64,000 bases of DNA from Nostoc sp. KVJ3 (GTDB lineage: Bacteria > Cyanobacteriota > Cyanobacteriia > Cyanobacteriales > Nostocaceae): the NCBI RefSeq assembly GCF_026127265.1, contig NZ_WWFG01000002.1:434001-498000 (forward strand), read 5' to 3'. The position numbers were made by a program, and so were the translations under genes. Shown here one piece after another: positions 49,127-57,135 of this stretch. Under the pieces are notes generated by a model, which worked only from the letters and a program-made list of their open reading frames with translations, did not search any database and was not told the DNA's origin. The first letter of the stretch is position 1. The number at the start of each line of letters is the position of its first letter.

Positions 49127-50804
49127 GTGATTCAACCGCAAGCCATAGACCCCATCCCAGAAGAAACAGTGCGTGTGGCTCGTGCCGCTTTCCCAAAAGG
49201 CAATCTCTACAAGACTATGAGGGATGAAATCGGTACTCTCTACAATGACCAAGATTTTGAAGCACTGTTTCCAACACTTGGGCAACCCGCTTTTAGCCCT
49301 TGGCGGTTAGCTTTGGTCTGCGTCATGCAATATATCGAGGACATGACTGACAGACAAGCCTAGTTATGCAGTTCGCAGCCGAATTGATTGGAAGTATGCA
49401 CTCTCCCTAGAATTAACAGATCCAGGCTTTGATTTTAGTGTACTCTGCGAGTTCAGAGTCCGAATAATCAAAGGAAGTGCCGAACAGAAATTACTAGATA
49501 TCTTGTTAAAGCAATTTAAAGAAAAAGGAATTATTAAAGAGAAAGGAAAACAGCGCACCGATTCAACCCATGTATTGGCAGCAATTCGTAATTTGAATCG
49601 CCTTGAAACTGTAGCCGAAACTTTGCGTGCAGGATTAAACGCAGTTGCTACAGTCGCCCCAGAATGGTTGCGCTCTTGGGTTCCCCATGAATGGTTTGAA
49701 CGTTACGGACGTGCGTTAGAAGAGTACCGTTTACCCAAAGGGGTGACTGCTCGATATAAATTAGCTGAAACTATTGGTAATGATGGGATGCAGCTATTAA
49801 TAGCCATATACGAACAAGAAACGACACCTCAATGGCTGCGGCAAATACCAGCAATAGAAATCCTCCGCCAAACTTGGGTGCATCAATACTACATAGATTA
49901 TACAAATGTTAAAGACGATGAACCAGGTAAATTATGTTGGCGTAACGCAGCAGATTTACCCCCGGCAGGGCAGCATTTTGACTCTCCTTATGATACTGAT
50001 GCCCGTTATGGTAACAAACGCACCCAGACTTGGACTGGGTACAAGGTACACATTACGGAAACTTGTGATGCTAACGATGTCCATTTAATTACAAATGTGG
50101 AGACGACCCAAGCCCATCTATCCGATGTAGACCAAACACAACCAATTCATTTATCTCTTGAAGCAAAAGGCTTATCTCCAAAAGAACATATCGTAGATGC
50201 AGGATACGTAGATAGTGAATTACTGGTAAAAAGTAAAATTGATTTTGATATAGAACTGATTGGCCCAGTACGCCCAAATGTGAGTTGGCAAGCGAAAACA
50301 CCAGGTGGGTATGACATAAGCAAGTTTACAGTTGACTGGTCAGCAAAAACAGTTACGTGTCCTCAAGGACAAAAAAGTACAACTTGGACTCCTGCAATTG
50401 ATAATTGGGGTAATTCAGGAATTAACGTGAAGTTTCCCTCCAAGGTCTGCCGCCGTTGTGATTTTAGGCATTTGTGTATCAAATCAAAAAATGAAAGTGA
50501 GCCAAGAAAATTAAGATTGCGCCCACAAGAAGAACACCAGATCCTTCAAACTATCCGTAAACAGCAGGAAACTGATGAGTGGAAAGAGCGTTACAATACC
50601 CGTGCTGGTGTTGAAGGAACTTTGTCGCAAGGAATAAATGCTTTTGGTTTACGGCAAGCACGTTACCGCAATCTACCAAAAGTCCGGTTACAGCACCAAA
50701 TCACCTCTGTTGCCATCAATGTTGTTCGCATGGTTTCTTGGTTAAATGGTATACCTCACGCCACGACCAGAACATCGCGGTTTGCTGCACTTGCTGTCAC
50801 GTAA
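49127..50804 (+). pseudogene. IS1182-like transposase, frameshifted
   Basis: GTG start at 49127 with a strong ribosome site (AAGGAGG). The first part (IPEETVRVARAAFPKGNLYKTMRDEIG...LALVCVMQYIEDMTDRQA) stops at TAG 49361-49363; one base of frame shift continues AVRSRIDWKYALSLELTDPGFDFSVLCEFR and runs to 50804. DDE-type residues: QRTDSTHVLAA, IVDAGYVDSE and RAGVEGTLSQG, in the DDE_Tnp_1_6 pattern of IS1182. A cysteine set CRRCDFRHLCIKS lies in between. It is intact apart from the frameshift, so it decayed recently or uses frameshifting. No clear terminal repeats directly at the gene. Confidence 0.82.
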
Positions 50805-50838
50805 AGACAACGAACACCCATAGCTTTCTCAAAAGCTT

Positions 50839-51134
50839 CCCATGTAATACACGGTTGATTTTTGTTTGAGTTTTTTCTACAATATCCATGTATTACATCG
50901 ATGCAGGACTTATGAAAAAGATGAAAAGGGATATTCAAGGTAAGTTTACGCTGAAGAATGATGACTATCGTGAAGTACGTTCTTTGCGACTAACAGACGA
51001 TACTTGGAAGAAATTAGGTATTGCCTCTGAATGCTTAGGATTAACCAGGGCAGATTATCTGGAGGAAATAATTCAAAAGGATCTTTCGCCATGTAATACA
51101 TGGGATGTCTCAGAACCTCTTCCAAGTATTACAC
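50839..51134. promoter_or_regulatory. Repeated CCATGTAATACATGG palindromes around the 50921 gene
   Basis: Full palindrome at 51089-51103 (CCATGTA-A-TACATGG); near copies at 50839-50854 (CCATGTAATACACGG), 50886-50900 (CCATGTATTACATCG) and a half-site at 51125-51134 (AGTATTACAC). Two are in front of and two inside the gene for a putative DNA-binding protein, the arrangement of an autoregulated operator set. Confidence 0.6.
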
Positions 51135-51373
51135 GATATGAGGTGGACTTAGAGAGACTAAAAGCACAAGTCCAAAATCTTCAAAAAGAAAATTCCGCGC
51201 AGAAGGAACGCTCCGCCGTTACTTTTATTTATGACATTGTGGATTTTGATGCGATACGCGATCGCATTTTATTTGAATTAAAGTTGGGGCGGCAGGCTTC
51301 TGGTTATAAAACAGCGCAAAAAGCCTTAGATAAAATGATTGCAGAGCTAAAATTTTTGGTTGACAGTCTCTAA
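50921..51373 (+). CDS. Putative DNA-binding protein (plasmid-type), coiled coil
   Basis: 150 aa from the ATG at 50921 (MKRDIQGKFTLKNDDYREVRSLRLTDDTWKKLGIASECLGLTRADYLEEII). An ATG at 50888 lies inside an operator-like palindrome and is less likely. The first part fits a ribbon-helix-helix-like or plasmid partition-type DNA-binding domain common on cyanobacterial plasmids; a coiled coil (VDLERLKAQVQNLQKENSAQKERS) and a helical end follow. It contains the only HIP1 octamer for several kilobases. It lies inside the same inverted repeats as the transposase. Confidence 0.65.
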   Translation: MKRDIQGKFTLKNDDYREVRSLRLTDDTWKKLGIASECLGLTRADYLEEIIQKDLSPCNTWDVSEPLPSITRYEVDLERLKAQVQNLQKENSAQKERSAVTFIYDIVDFDAIRDRILFELKLGRQASGYKTAQKALDKMIAELKFLVDSL

Positions 51374-51440
51374 ATCACCCAAAAAGCTATTTCTAAGACA
51401 AAATTCAACATCTTCCAGACATCGCGCTTCCTTTGTTGGC

Positions 51441-51470
51441 AATGTGAAGAAATATTTCGCCAACAGCATC
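51441..51470 (-). repeat. 30-bp inverted repeat, right copy
   Basis: Reverse complement of 48998-49027 with one mismatch (T/C). Together they define a 2.47-kb unit. Confidence 0.75.
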
Positions 51471-51474
51471 AGCA

Positions 51475-52050
51475 ATGTTAGAAGAACCAAAACTAACGTC
51501 TTCACCACCTGTTGATCGAGTTCATAGAAAAGAAGTTGTTCGTCCCAAAACCAACCTAAACTCAGAGGCAAATCTACTTGAACCATCTACTAGATTCCCT
51601 AGAATTATTCCCTGGGGCTGGTTAGTTGGTGTATTGTTCTTTTATCTATTGGTAGGGTCCATATTACCCACATATAATGTTTCGTACATAGTTTGGATTG
51701 TCGGTGTGACTGTAACTTTGGCTGGGGCTGTAGCTTTTGTGCGTGTGGCTGTGCCTTGGATAGATACTGGTGAGACTGAATCTCTCGCTCCGTGTGTGAC
51801 TATGGTTGTGTTTGTACCTATGTTTTTGCAGTCTTTTTGGGTGGCGACTGGTCATGCGCCAATGGACGGGCATACGCCAATGGCTGTAACTTTTGCTTCG
51901 CTTGGGTTTTTTGCTTCGGCTTGGGCTGGAGATAGATTACTAAAATCTTTTAGCAAGGTTCATACTTTTCTAATTTTAGCTAGCACTTCTAGTCTAGGCT
52001 TGGGTTTGGGATGGCTAGTAGGATATAGAATTTTTAATATAGCTTCATAG
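51475..52050 (+). CDS. Hypothetical integral membrane protein
   Basis: 191 aa. Polar N-terminus of about 45 residues, then five membrane helices: WGWLVGVLFFYLLVGSI, VSYIVWIVGVTVTLAGAVAFV, CVTMVVFVPMFLQSFWVAT, MAVTFASLGFFASAWAG and TFLILASTSSLGLGLGWLVGY. No family recognised. It starts just outside the right 30-bp inverted repeat. Confidence 0.6.
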   Translation: MLEEPKLTSSPPVDRVHRKEVVRPKTNLNSEANLLEPSTRFPRIIPWGWLVGVLFFYLLVGSILPTYNVSYIVWIVGVTVTLAGAVAFVRVAVPWIDTGETESLAPCVTMVVFVPMFLQSFWVATGHAPMDGHTPMAVTFASLGFFASAWAGDRLLKSFSKVHTFLILASTSSLGLGLGWLVGYRIFNIAS

Positions 52051-52242
52051 CTATATCATCTAAAGCTAACTCGCAAAAGATTTTGGGGGTTACTGAATCT
52101 AGGGACGAATATCTCACACAAAGACGTAAAGAAAAATCCATAAATCATCCCGCATTTATGCAACGCCAGATTTTGTAGCTGTTATGTCGAGTGGAGAAGC
52201 GATATCTGACGACAAGCTGCTCCGCATCTACGCACCTTTAAC

Positions 52243-52290
52243 CCCATTCCAACATATTAGGCTTCTGGTTCAAAGCCGAGCGATTGTTTG
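52243..52290 (-). pseudogene. 3' relic of a Uma2-family gene (first of two)
   Basis: The minus strand reads ...QSLGFEPEA-stop, the same C-terminal tail as the intact Uma2 gene at 53743 (RSLGVEPEA-stop). Nothing upstream keeps the rest of the domain. The surrounding 52.05-52.31 kb otherwise holds repeat fragments. Confidence 0.6.
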
Positions 52291-52311
52291 TTCTTTCGCC
52301 TATTAAAGGCA

Positions 52312-52518
52312 TTAAAAAACGGATGGCGCAATTGTTGAGAGTTCCTTCTTTAATTCTTGTGACAAAGATTCCAAAAACATCATGTCATTAGTGATATCTG
52401 AAACCTCATCATCATTTAAATTTTCTGTCTCTAATTGCTTTTGATAAGCTTCAATTCGATATTCTAGCGCCTCAACAATAAATCGAATTGCTTTAGGAGA
52501 AAAATTCACGTTCAACAA
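52312..52518 (-). CDS. Probable antitoxin of the Tse2-like pair
   Basis: 68 aa, acidic and helical: NFSPKAIRFIVEALEYRIEAYQKQLETENLNDDEVSDITNDMMFLESLSQELKKEL. It starts 5 bp after the stop of the Tse2-like gene, in the same direction. I know of no named family, but size, charge and pairing suggest the cognate immunity/antitoxin. Confidence 0.55.
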   Translation of the reverse strand: MLNVNFSPKAIRFIVEALEYRIEAYQKQLETENLNDDEVSDITNDMMFLESLSQELKKELSTIAPSVF

Positions 52519-52523
52519 CTCCC

Positions 52524-52850
52524 TTAATTGACTTTGTAAAATGCCTCACCAACTAACCGTAATGCAGTCTTGTAGTCTTCTATTTGCATAGTGTAGCTTG
52601 GTTCCCATAGCCAGTGATTACCGTAATCATTCACCAAACGGAGTTCGTTGGGAATATCAGTTCCCCTATCCAACTTCCACCAATTGTTTCCAACTCCCTG
52701 AACTGCAAACGTTGAAACTCCACCTGAACCTGCAATAACCCAAATATCACCATCTTCTTCATCAATTTCAATATCTTTTGAACGAATATTATCTATTCTC
52801 GAAGAAGTCGCATTTCCCATACGGTATAAATCAACGGGGGTTTTTCTCAT
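52524..52850 (-). CDS. Tse2-like ADP-ribosyltransferase toxin domain protein
   Basis: 108 aa. DLYRMGNATSSRIDNIRSKDIEID...VIAGSGGVSTFAVQGVGNNWWKLDRGTDIPNELRLVNDYGNHWLWEPSYTMQIEDYKTAL. The GG-(V/T)-S-x-F and (D/x)GTDIP-x-x-L-x-(V/x)-x-(N/x)D blocks follow the Tse2 toxin pattern (T6SS-exported toxin of Pseudomonas and its stand-alone TA relatives). It is likely a toxin acting inside cells, neutralised by the adjacent 68-aa protein. Assignment is by pattern only. Confidence 0.6.
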   Translation of the reverse strand: MRKTPVDLYRMGNATSSRIDNIRSKDIEIDEEDGDIWVIAGSGGVSTFAVQGVGNNWWKLDRGTDIPNELRLVNDYGNHWLWEPSYTMQIEDYKTALRLVGEAFYKVN

Positions 52851-52864
52851 ACCAATCAGCTAAA

Positions 52865-52900
52865 GACTCAGGCTTCTGGTTCAATACCGAGCGATGTCTG
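52865..52900 (-). pseudogene. 3' relic of a second Uma2-family gene
   Basis: The minus strand reads TSLGIEPEA-stop, equal to the C-terminal tail of the intact Uma2 gene. It is just upstream of the Tse2-like toxin gene start. Only the last few codons survive. Confidence 0.6.
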
Positions 52901-52956
52901 AGAACAAGCCGCAGCGCGTCTACGCTATATTTTTGTAAAACTCAGGCGATCGCTCT

Positions 52957-53376
52957 TTAAATATTCTCCACCCACAGAAGATTATTTGCGTAACTACTGG
53001 CTTTCAATGCGTTATAAAATTTTCCGTCTGCTGTCACCATTTGGCATTGTTGAGTAATAGCAAGGGCTAAGTATAAACTGTCATACACTGCGCGATCTGT
53101 CTGAATAGCAATATCTAAAGCAAGTGGCATTAACGGCTGAGATAAGTACACCTCTAAAGGAACTGCATTTAAATCTACTAATGTTTTTCTTGCATTTTCA
53201 GTAGTGTCTTCACCGCGACGGACTCGTTTCCATAAGACGTTTCCCACTTCTGCGAAGAAAAAATCTGGAACTAAGAAAGTATGATTACTTGCTATTAAAC
53301 GCCTAGCTGCATCAGAGTGGACTTCAGGGATAAACCACTTTATTGCAATGCTAGCATCTAAAACATACTGACTCAC
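52957..53376 (-). CDS. PIN-domain toxin, VapC family
   Basis: 139 aa. PIN acidic residues: YVLDASIAIKWF (Asp), FFFAEVGNVLWKRV (Glu), RAVYDSLYLALAI (Asp) and MVTADGKFYNAL (Asp). An RNase, typically cutting tRNA or rRNA. Its ATG overlaps the stop of the antitoxin gene, the classic TA order. Confidence 0.88.
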   Translation of the reverse strand: MSQYVLDASIAIKWFIPEVHSDAARRLIASNHTFLVPDFFFAEVGNVLWKRVRRGEDTTENARKTLVDLNAVPLEVYLSQPLMPLALDIAIQTDRAVYDSLYLALAITQQCQMVTADGKFYNALKASSYANNLLWVENI

Positions 53377-53627
53377 CGCTCTCTGTCCTCGCGGATAAGT
53401 TCAGTACTATCACTGAAAAATTTTTCTGTATATCTAACTTGAGCGCGTGCTATAGCTTCTCTGGCTTTTTCCATATCCCTGCCAGTGTGGTAATGTGTCG
53501 CTTTTTCAGCTGCTTGTTCTAGGATTTGCTTTAGTTCCTCTTGCAAAGACCGACCGTGTTGTTTGGCAAGAGTTTCTAGCTTTTCTATAATCACAGGATC
53601 TAAATTTTCAACTAAGATTTGAGCCAT
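53373..53627 (-). CDS. FitA/VapB-type ribbon-helix-helix antitoxin
   Basis: 84 aa. MAQILVENLDPVIIEKLETLAKQHGRSLQEELKQILEQAAEK: ribbon-helix-helix N-terminus of the Arc/FitA type. The C-terminal half (EKAREAIARAQVRYTEKFFSDSTELIREDR) is the part that would wrap the toxin. Coupled to the PIN toxin by a 4-bp overlap. Confidence 0.85.
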   Translation of the reverse strand: MAQILVENLDPVIIEKLETLAKQHGRSLQEELKQILEQAAEKATHYHTGRDMEKAREAIARAQVRYTEKFFSDSTELIREDRER

Positions 53628-53742
53628 ATTTCAGAGTGATTTTTGACGTTGCTTATATTTGCCATTTTAAGGTAGTTTAGTAGACGATATCTGAAGACAA
53701 AGCGGTATCTCTCTACCCACTTGTAACCGACAGTTGAAAATA

Positions 53743-54465
53743 TTAGGCTTCTGGTTCCACGCCGAGCGATCGCAATTGGGCAGTTAAGCGATCGGCTCTT
53801 TGGCTTTCCTTTTCGGCTCTCTCGTCACCAGTCAACAACAAATTACCCTGCAAATCCCACCAACGCAACCAGGGTAATTGCACATTTTGATAAACTCCAT
53901 GCCAAATACCTAACTCAATTCCCAAAGGAGCAATAGTATAATGTCCCCGTTCATTTGCTGTTAATAACTGATATTGTCCCCCAATTAATTCATAAACTTC
54001 TACACTGGCTTTATTCGCTTCATAAATGCCATAATAAGCGGGATGAATTACTTGCTCATAAATCCAAAATTTGCCCTTCCAAGGGGTTTTGTCTCGCTCC
54101 TCGCTACCATCCCCAGAGACAAATTCTAAGGCAATCGAAGGGGCAATATACTCTCGCCAGAGTACATAAGACCTCCGCGTTTGTCCATCGAGCAAGGGCG
54201 GTACATTTGGTACATAAAACCAATCTGGTGCTTCTGCGCCTTTTTCTAAGGGGTCTGTCAAGCGCCAGTAAATACCTAAGTCCTGACCGATACAATACTG
54301 ACCATCAGGGTGTACTTGTTTGAGGATGGGTGTAATTGAGTCAGTCAGTAAAATGCTTTGGGGATGCTCTTGCCAATTTTTCACGAAAGTACCATTAGAC
54401 TCTGGTAGCTGCGTATGATCTGGGAAAGGAGTCAGGGCGGTGGATGGGTCAGTTGCAGAGGTCAT
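53743..54465 (-). CDS. Uma2 family (DUF820) restriction-endonuclease-like protein
   Basis: 240 aa. Uma2 pattern: PDWFYVPNVPPLLDGQTRRSYVLWREYIAPSIALEFVSGDGSEERDKTPWKGKFWIYEQVIHPAYYGIYE; the core Glu and the later (E/Q)-x-(Y/K) sit as in the PD-(D/E)XK fold. Hundreds of copies occur in filamentous cyanobacteria; their role is unproved. A C-terminal helix (RADRLTAQLRSLGVEPEA) is shared with two relics at 52243 and 52865. Confidence 0.88.
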   Translation of the reverse strand: MTSATDPSTALTPFPDHTQLPESNGTFVKNWQEHPQSILLTDSITPILKQVHPDGQYCIGQDLGIYWRLTDPLEKGAEAPDWFYVPNVPPLLDGQTRRSYVLWREYIAPSIALEFVSGDGSEERDKTPWKGKFWIYEQVIHPAYYGIYEANKASVEVYELIGGQYQLLTANERGHYTIAPLGIELGIWHGVYQNVQLPWLRWWDLQGNLLLTGDERAEKESQRADRLTAQLRSLGVEPEA

Positions 54466-54562
54466 AAGACTACCTTTGCAGGATGTAAGGGTTGTTTTTT
54501 AGTTTAGCAGTGGAAGGAGGGAGAAAAGCGATCGCTTACTACTGCCAACTAATCCCTAATAC

Positions 54563-55684
54563 TTAACCCCCAAAACCAGGAATTAAACGCTTGAGGGCGC
54601 GATCGGCAACGTCGCCATAGCGTAGTTCTCCACACAGAATCTTACCCATGATTTTGGCACCGGAGGGGCGCTTAACACCAACTTTGTAGCCTATGCCAGG
54701 AAAGCGATAAAATGCTCCAGCTAATTTTTGCGCCCAAGCCATTTCAGTACCCCATTCTTCATTAATGGCTTCGGTATATTTTTCTAAAGCGTTGATGTCA
54801 CCAGAAAGTGCTTCATTAATGGCTCCTGCTGCAATTAAGCCGCTAAAAATCGACGGGCGAATACCTTCTGCTGTCATCGGATCGACTACACAAGCAGCTT
54901 CCCCAGCCAAAACCGCATTTTGAGTATGCAACTTTTGGTTGCCATTCCATAAACAAAGGGGATAACCATACTGCTTACTAGTCTTGATATCTACATTAAA
55001 CGATCGCGCATACTCATCTAAAATCTTCTTAAAGTCTTGGGGTTCGCCACCCATAAATGTACCGACACCAATGGAATAACCATCAGCTTTTGGGAAGTTC
55101 CAAATGTAGCCATTTTTCACCAAGCCAAACTCTAAGTGAATCGTGGATTTGTCCTTCACGGTTGTTAGAACTTCTGCTTCTAAAGCTCCTGCTAAACGGC
55201 GTTTACGTTCTTTGAAGCCTAGCCATTTTGCCATTGGCCCTTTAACACCATCAGCCGCGATTAAATAATGACCTGTAATTGGCCCATTGGTTGTGTTAAC
55301 TTGCCAAGAGTCACCTTTAAATTCAATACCTATAACTTCAGTATTATCTCGGAGTTCAGCCCCTTGTTTCTGTCCCTGCTGCACTAGGAAATGGTCAAAA
55401 ATATCTCGTCGTACCATCCAAACTGGCTCTTCTGTGGCAATTTTCGCTTCCACGGGGTCGTCCAATTTCCAGGTAAAGCGAAGGGAGTCGGCTTTTACAG
55501 AAATTGCTGGGCTAAAATCAAAGTCAAACCATTGAGCGATCGCTGGAGATACACCACCACCACAAGGTTTATATCTTGGCAGGGATTCTTTTTCTAACAC
55601 TAATACTGAGCGACCTTGCTTGGCTAAATGATATGCAGCTGTTCCACCAGCTGGCCCAGCGCCGACAATGATGCAGTCGTACAT
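54563..55684 (-). CDS. Geranylgeranyl reductase family FAD-dependent protein
   Basis: 373 aa. FAD-binding GxGxxG variant in YDCIIVGAGPAGGTAAYHLAKQGRSVLVLEKE, the family motif PRYKPCGGGV, and VLAGEAACVVDPMTAEGIRPSIFSGLIAA. The family includes ChlP, which reduces geranylgeranyl groups for chlorophyll and tocopherol, and archaeal lipid reductases; this protein is shorter than typical ChlP (about 405 aa) and is probably a paralogue. Single gene, reading leftward. Confidence 0.85.
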   Translation of the reverse strand: MYDCIIVGAGPAGGTAAYHLAKQGRSVLVLEKESLPRYKPCGGGVSPAIAQWFDFDFSPAISVKADSLRFTWKLDDPVEAKIATEEPVWMVRRDIFDHFLVQQGQKQGAELRDNTEVIGIEFKGDSWQVNTTNGPITGHYLIAADGVKGPMAKWLGFKERKRRLAGALEAEVLTTVKDKSTIHLEFGLVKNGYIWNFPKADGYSIGVGTFMGGEPQDFKKILDEYARSFNVDIKTSKQYGYPLCLWNGNQKLHTQNAVLAGEAACVVDPMTAEGIRPSIFSGLIAAGAINEALSGDINALEKYTEAINEEWGTEMAWAQKLAGAFYRFPGIGYKVGVKRPSGAKIMGKILCGELRYGDVADRALKRLIPGFGG

Positions 55685-55744
55685 AAGGTTTAATTATTCA
55701 CGCCTATTGACTTACTCTATTTTTTTAGACACCTAAAAAATGAT

Positions 55745-55790
55745 AAAGGCTGAAGAATTTTACCATCATTCTTCAGCCTTTATGCTTCAG
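55745..55790 (-). terminator. Strong terminator of the pyrH-frr operon
   Basis: Perfect 14-bp stem AAAGGCTGAAGAAT/ATTCTTCAGCCTTT (55745-55758, 55768-55781), 9-nt loop, with ATCATTTTTT on the minus-strand side. About 20 bp after the frr stop. Confidence 0.9.
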
Positions 55791-55800
55791 ACTTTAGACG

Positions 55801-56349
55801 TTAAACAGTCGTAATGTCTTTTTCTTTTTCTGACAAGAGTGAGTCTATTTTGGCTATGTACTCATTTGTCAGTTTTTGCAAGTCGTCTTGTTGATCTTTT
55901 GATTCATCTTTGGAGATTTCGGAGGCTTTCTCCTGCTTGCGAATCGAGTCTATGGCATCCCGGCGGATGTTGCGAATAGCAACACGACCCTCTTCAGCAT
56001 ACTTTGTAGCCATTTTAACGAATTCTTTCCGGCGATCGCTGGTCAAGGGTGGAATATTCAGCCGAATCACAGAACCATCGTTGCTGGGGGTTAAACCCAC
56101 ATCTGAGAGAGAAATCGCCTTCTCAACGATGTTTAAGGTGTTGCGCTCGTAGGGCTGAATTAGAATTGTCGAGGCATCTGGCGTGCTAATATTTGCCAGT
56201 GATTTTAAGGGTGTAGGTGAACCGTAATAGTCCACTAATATCTTATCTAACAGACTCGCATTGGCGCGACCAGTGCGAATTGTGTTAAAAGCTCGTTGAG
56301 TTGACTCAACAGAACTTTGCATTTTGCTTTTCGCGTCAGCTAATATCAC
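55801..56349 (-). CDS. frr: Ribosome recycling factor
   Basis: 182 aa from a GTG at 56349, preceded by GGGAGG at 7 nt, which gives the usual N-terminus M-I-L-A-D-A-K-S-K-M-Q; an ATG at 56364 lies before the ribosome site and is wrong. Body typical: AFNTIRTGRANASLLDKI, VDYYGSPTPLKSLA, IQPYERNTLNIVEKAI, RLNIPPLTSDRRKEFVKMA and a helical end. Splits post-termination ribosomes with EF-G. It overlaps the end of pyrH by 14 bp, the conserved pyrH-frr order. Confidence 0.95.
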   Translation of the reverse strand: MILADAKSKMQSSVESTQRAFNTIRTGRANASLLDKILVDYYGSPTPLKSLANISTPDASTILIQPYERNTLNIVEKAISLSDVGLTPSNDGSVIRLNIPPLTSDRRKEFVKMATKYAEEGRVAIRNIRRDAIDSIRKQEKASEISKDESKDQQDDLQKLTNEYIAKIDSLLSEKEKDITTV

Positions 56350-57064
56350 AAGAACCTCCCACAAGGGTACCGATGGATTCTCCCAAAACTGCCCGGTGGA
56401 TATTACCTCGCACCGTTAGGTCAAATACCAGAATTGGGATATTATTTTCTTTACACAAGGCGATCGCAGTACTATCCATCACCCGCAAATCTTTGGCTAA
56501 AACATGCGCGTAGGTGAGGCTATTGTAACGCTTGGCGTTAGGATAAATATGAGGATCGGCATCATAAACTCCATCGACTTTAGTGGCTTTAAAAATCACT
56601 TCTGCGTCAATTTCCGCTGCTCTTAATGCCGCAGTAGTATCTGTAGTAAAGAAGGGATTTCCAGAACCAGCCCCAAAAATAACCACCCGCCCTTTTTCAA
56701 GATGACGGATGGCTCGACGACGGATATATGGTTCTGCTAATTCTTGCATAGCGATCGCGGTTTGCACCCGCGTCTGTACCCCTATGTGTTCTAGCGAATC
56801 TTGCAACGTCATGGCGTTCATTACCGTGGCAATCATCCCTATGTAGTCAGCGGTTGCTCTGTCCATCCCCGCCGACGCTGCTTTTACGCCACGAAAAATA
56901 TTGCCGCCGCCAACAACGATGGCCATTTGAACGCCGGTGGTTATCACCTCTGCTACCTCTTGTGCTATTCCTTTGACCACTTCTGGATCAATGCCATAGC
57001 CCATGTTGCCCATTAAGGCTTCACCGCTCAGTTTGAGTAAAACCCGTCGGTAATTCGTTCCCAT
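56336..57064 (-). CDS. pyrH: UMP kinase
   Basis: 242 aa from the ATG at 57064 (MGTNYRRVLLKLSGEALMG); an upstream ATG at 57103 adds 13 residues absent from the family. Amino acid kinase fold: VVGGGNIFRGVKAA, VQTRVQTAIAMQELAEPYIRRRA, VVIFGAGSGNPFFTTDTTAALRA, ATKVDGVYDADP. Makes UDP from UMP, hexameric, allosteric. In operon with frr. Confidence 0.95.
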   Translation of the reverse strand: MGTNYRRVLLKLSGEALMGNMGYGIDPEVVKGIAQEVAEVITTGVQMAIVVGGGNIFRGVKAASAGMDRATADYIGMIATVMNAMTLQDSLEHIGVQTRVQTAIAMQELAEPYIRRRAIRHLEKGRVVIFGAGSGNPFFTTDTTAALRAAEIDAEVIFKATKVDGVYDADPHIYPNAKRYNSLTYAHVLAKDLRVMDSTAIALCKENNIPILVFDLTVRGNIHRAVLGESIGTLVGGSCDIS

Positions 57065-57135
57065 GAAGTTACGCTTTATCAAAAAAGTTGCAATTGCCTC
57101 CAATTTAAGATAACAGTTACGGGGACTATCTATGT

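Noticed and set aside
48894..49285. Minus-strand frames in front of the transposase (and 51347-51586 at the other side)
   Set aside because: They read through the 30-bp inverted repeat (KKYFANSI on both sides). They may be fragments of one old gene, but neither frame is complete or start-supported.
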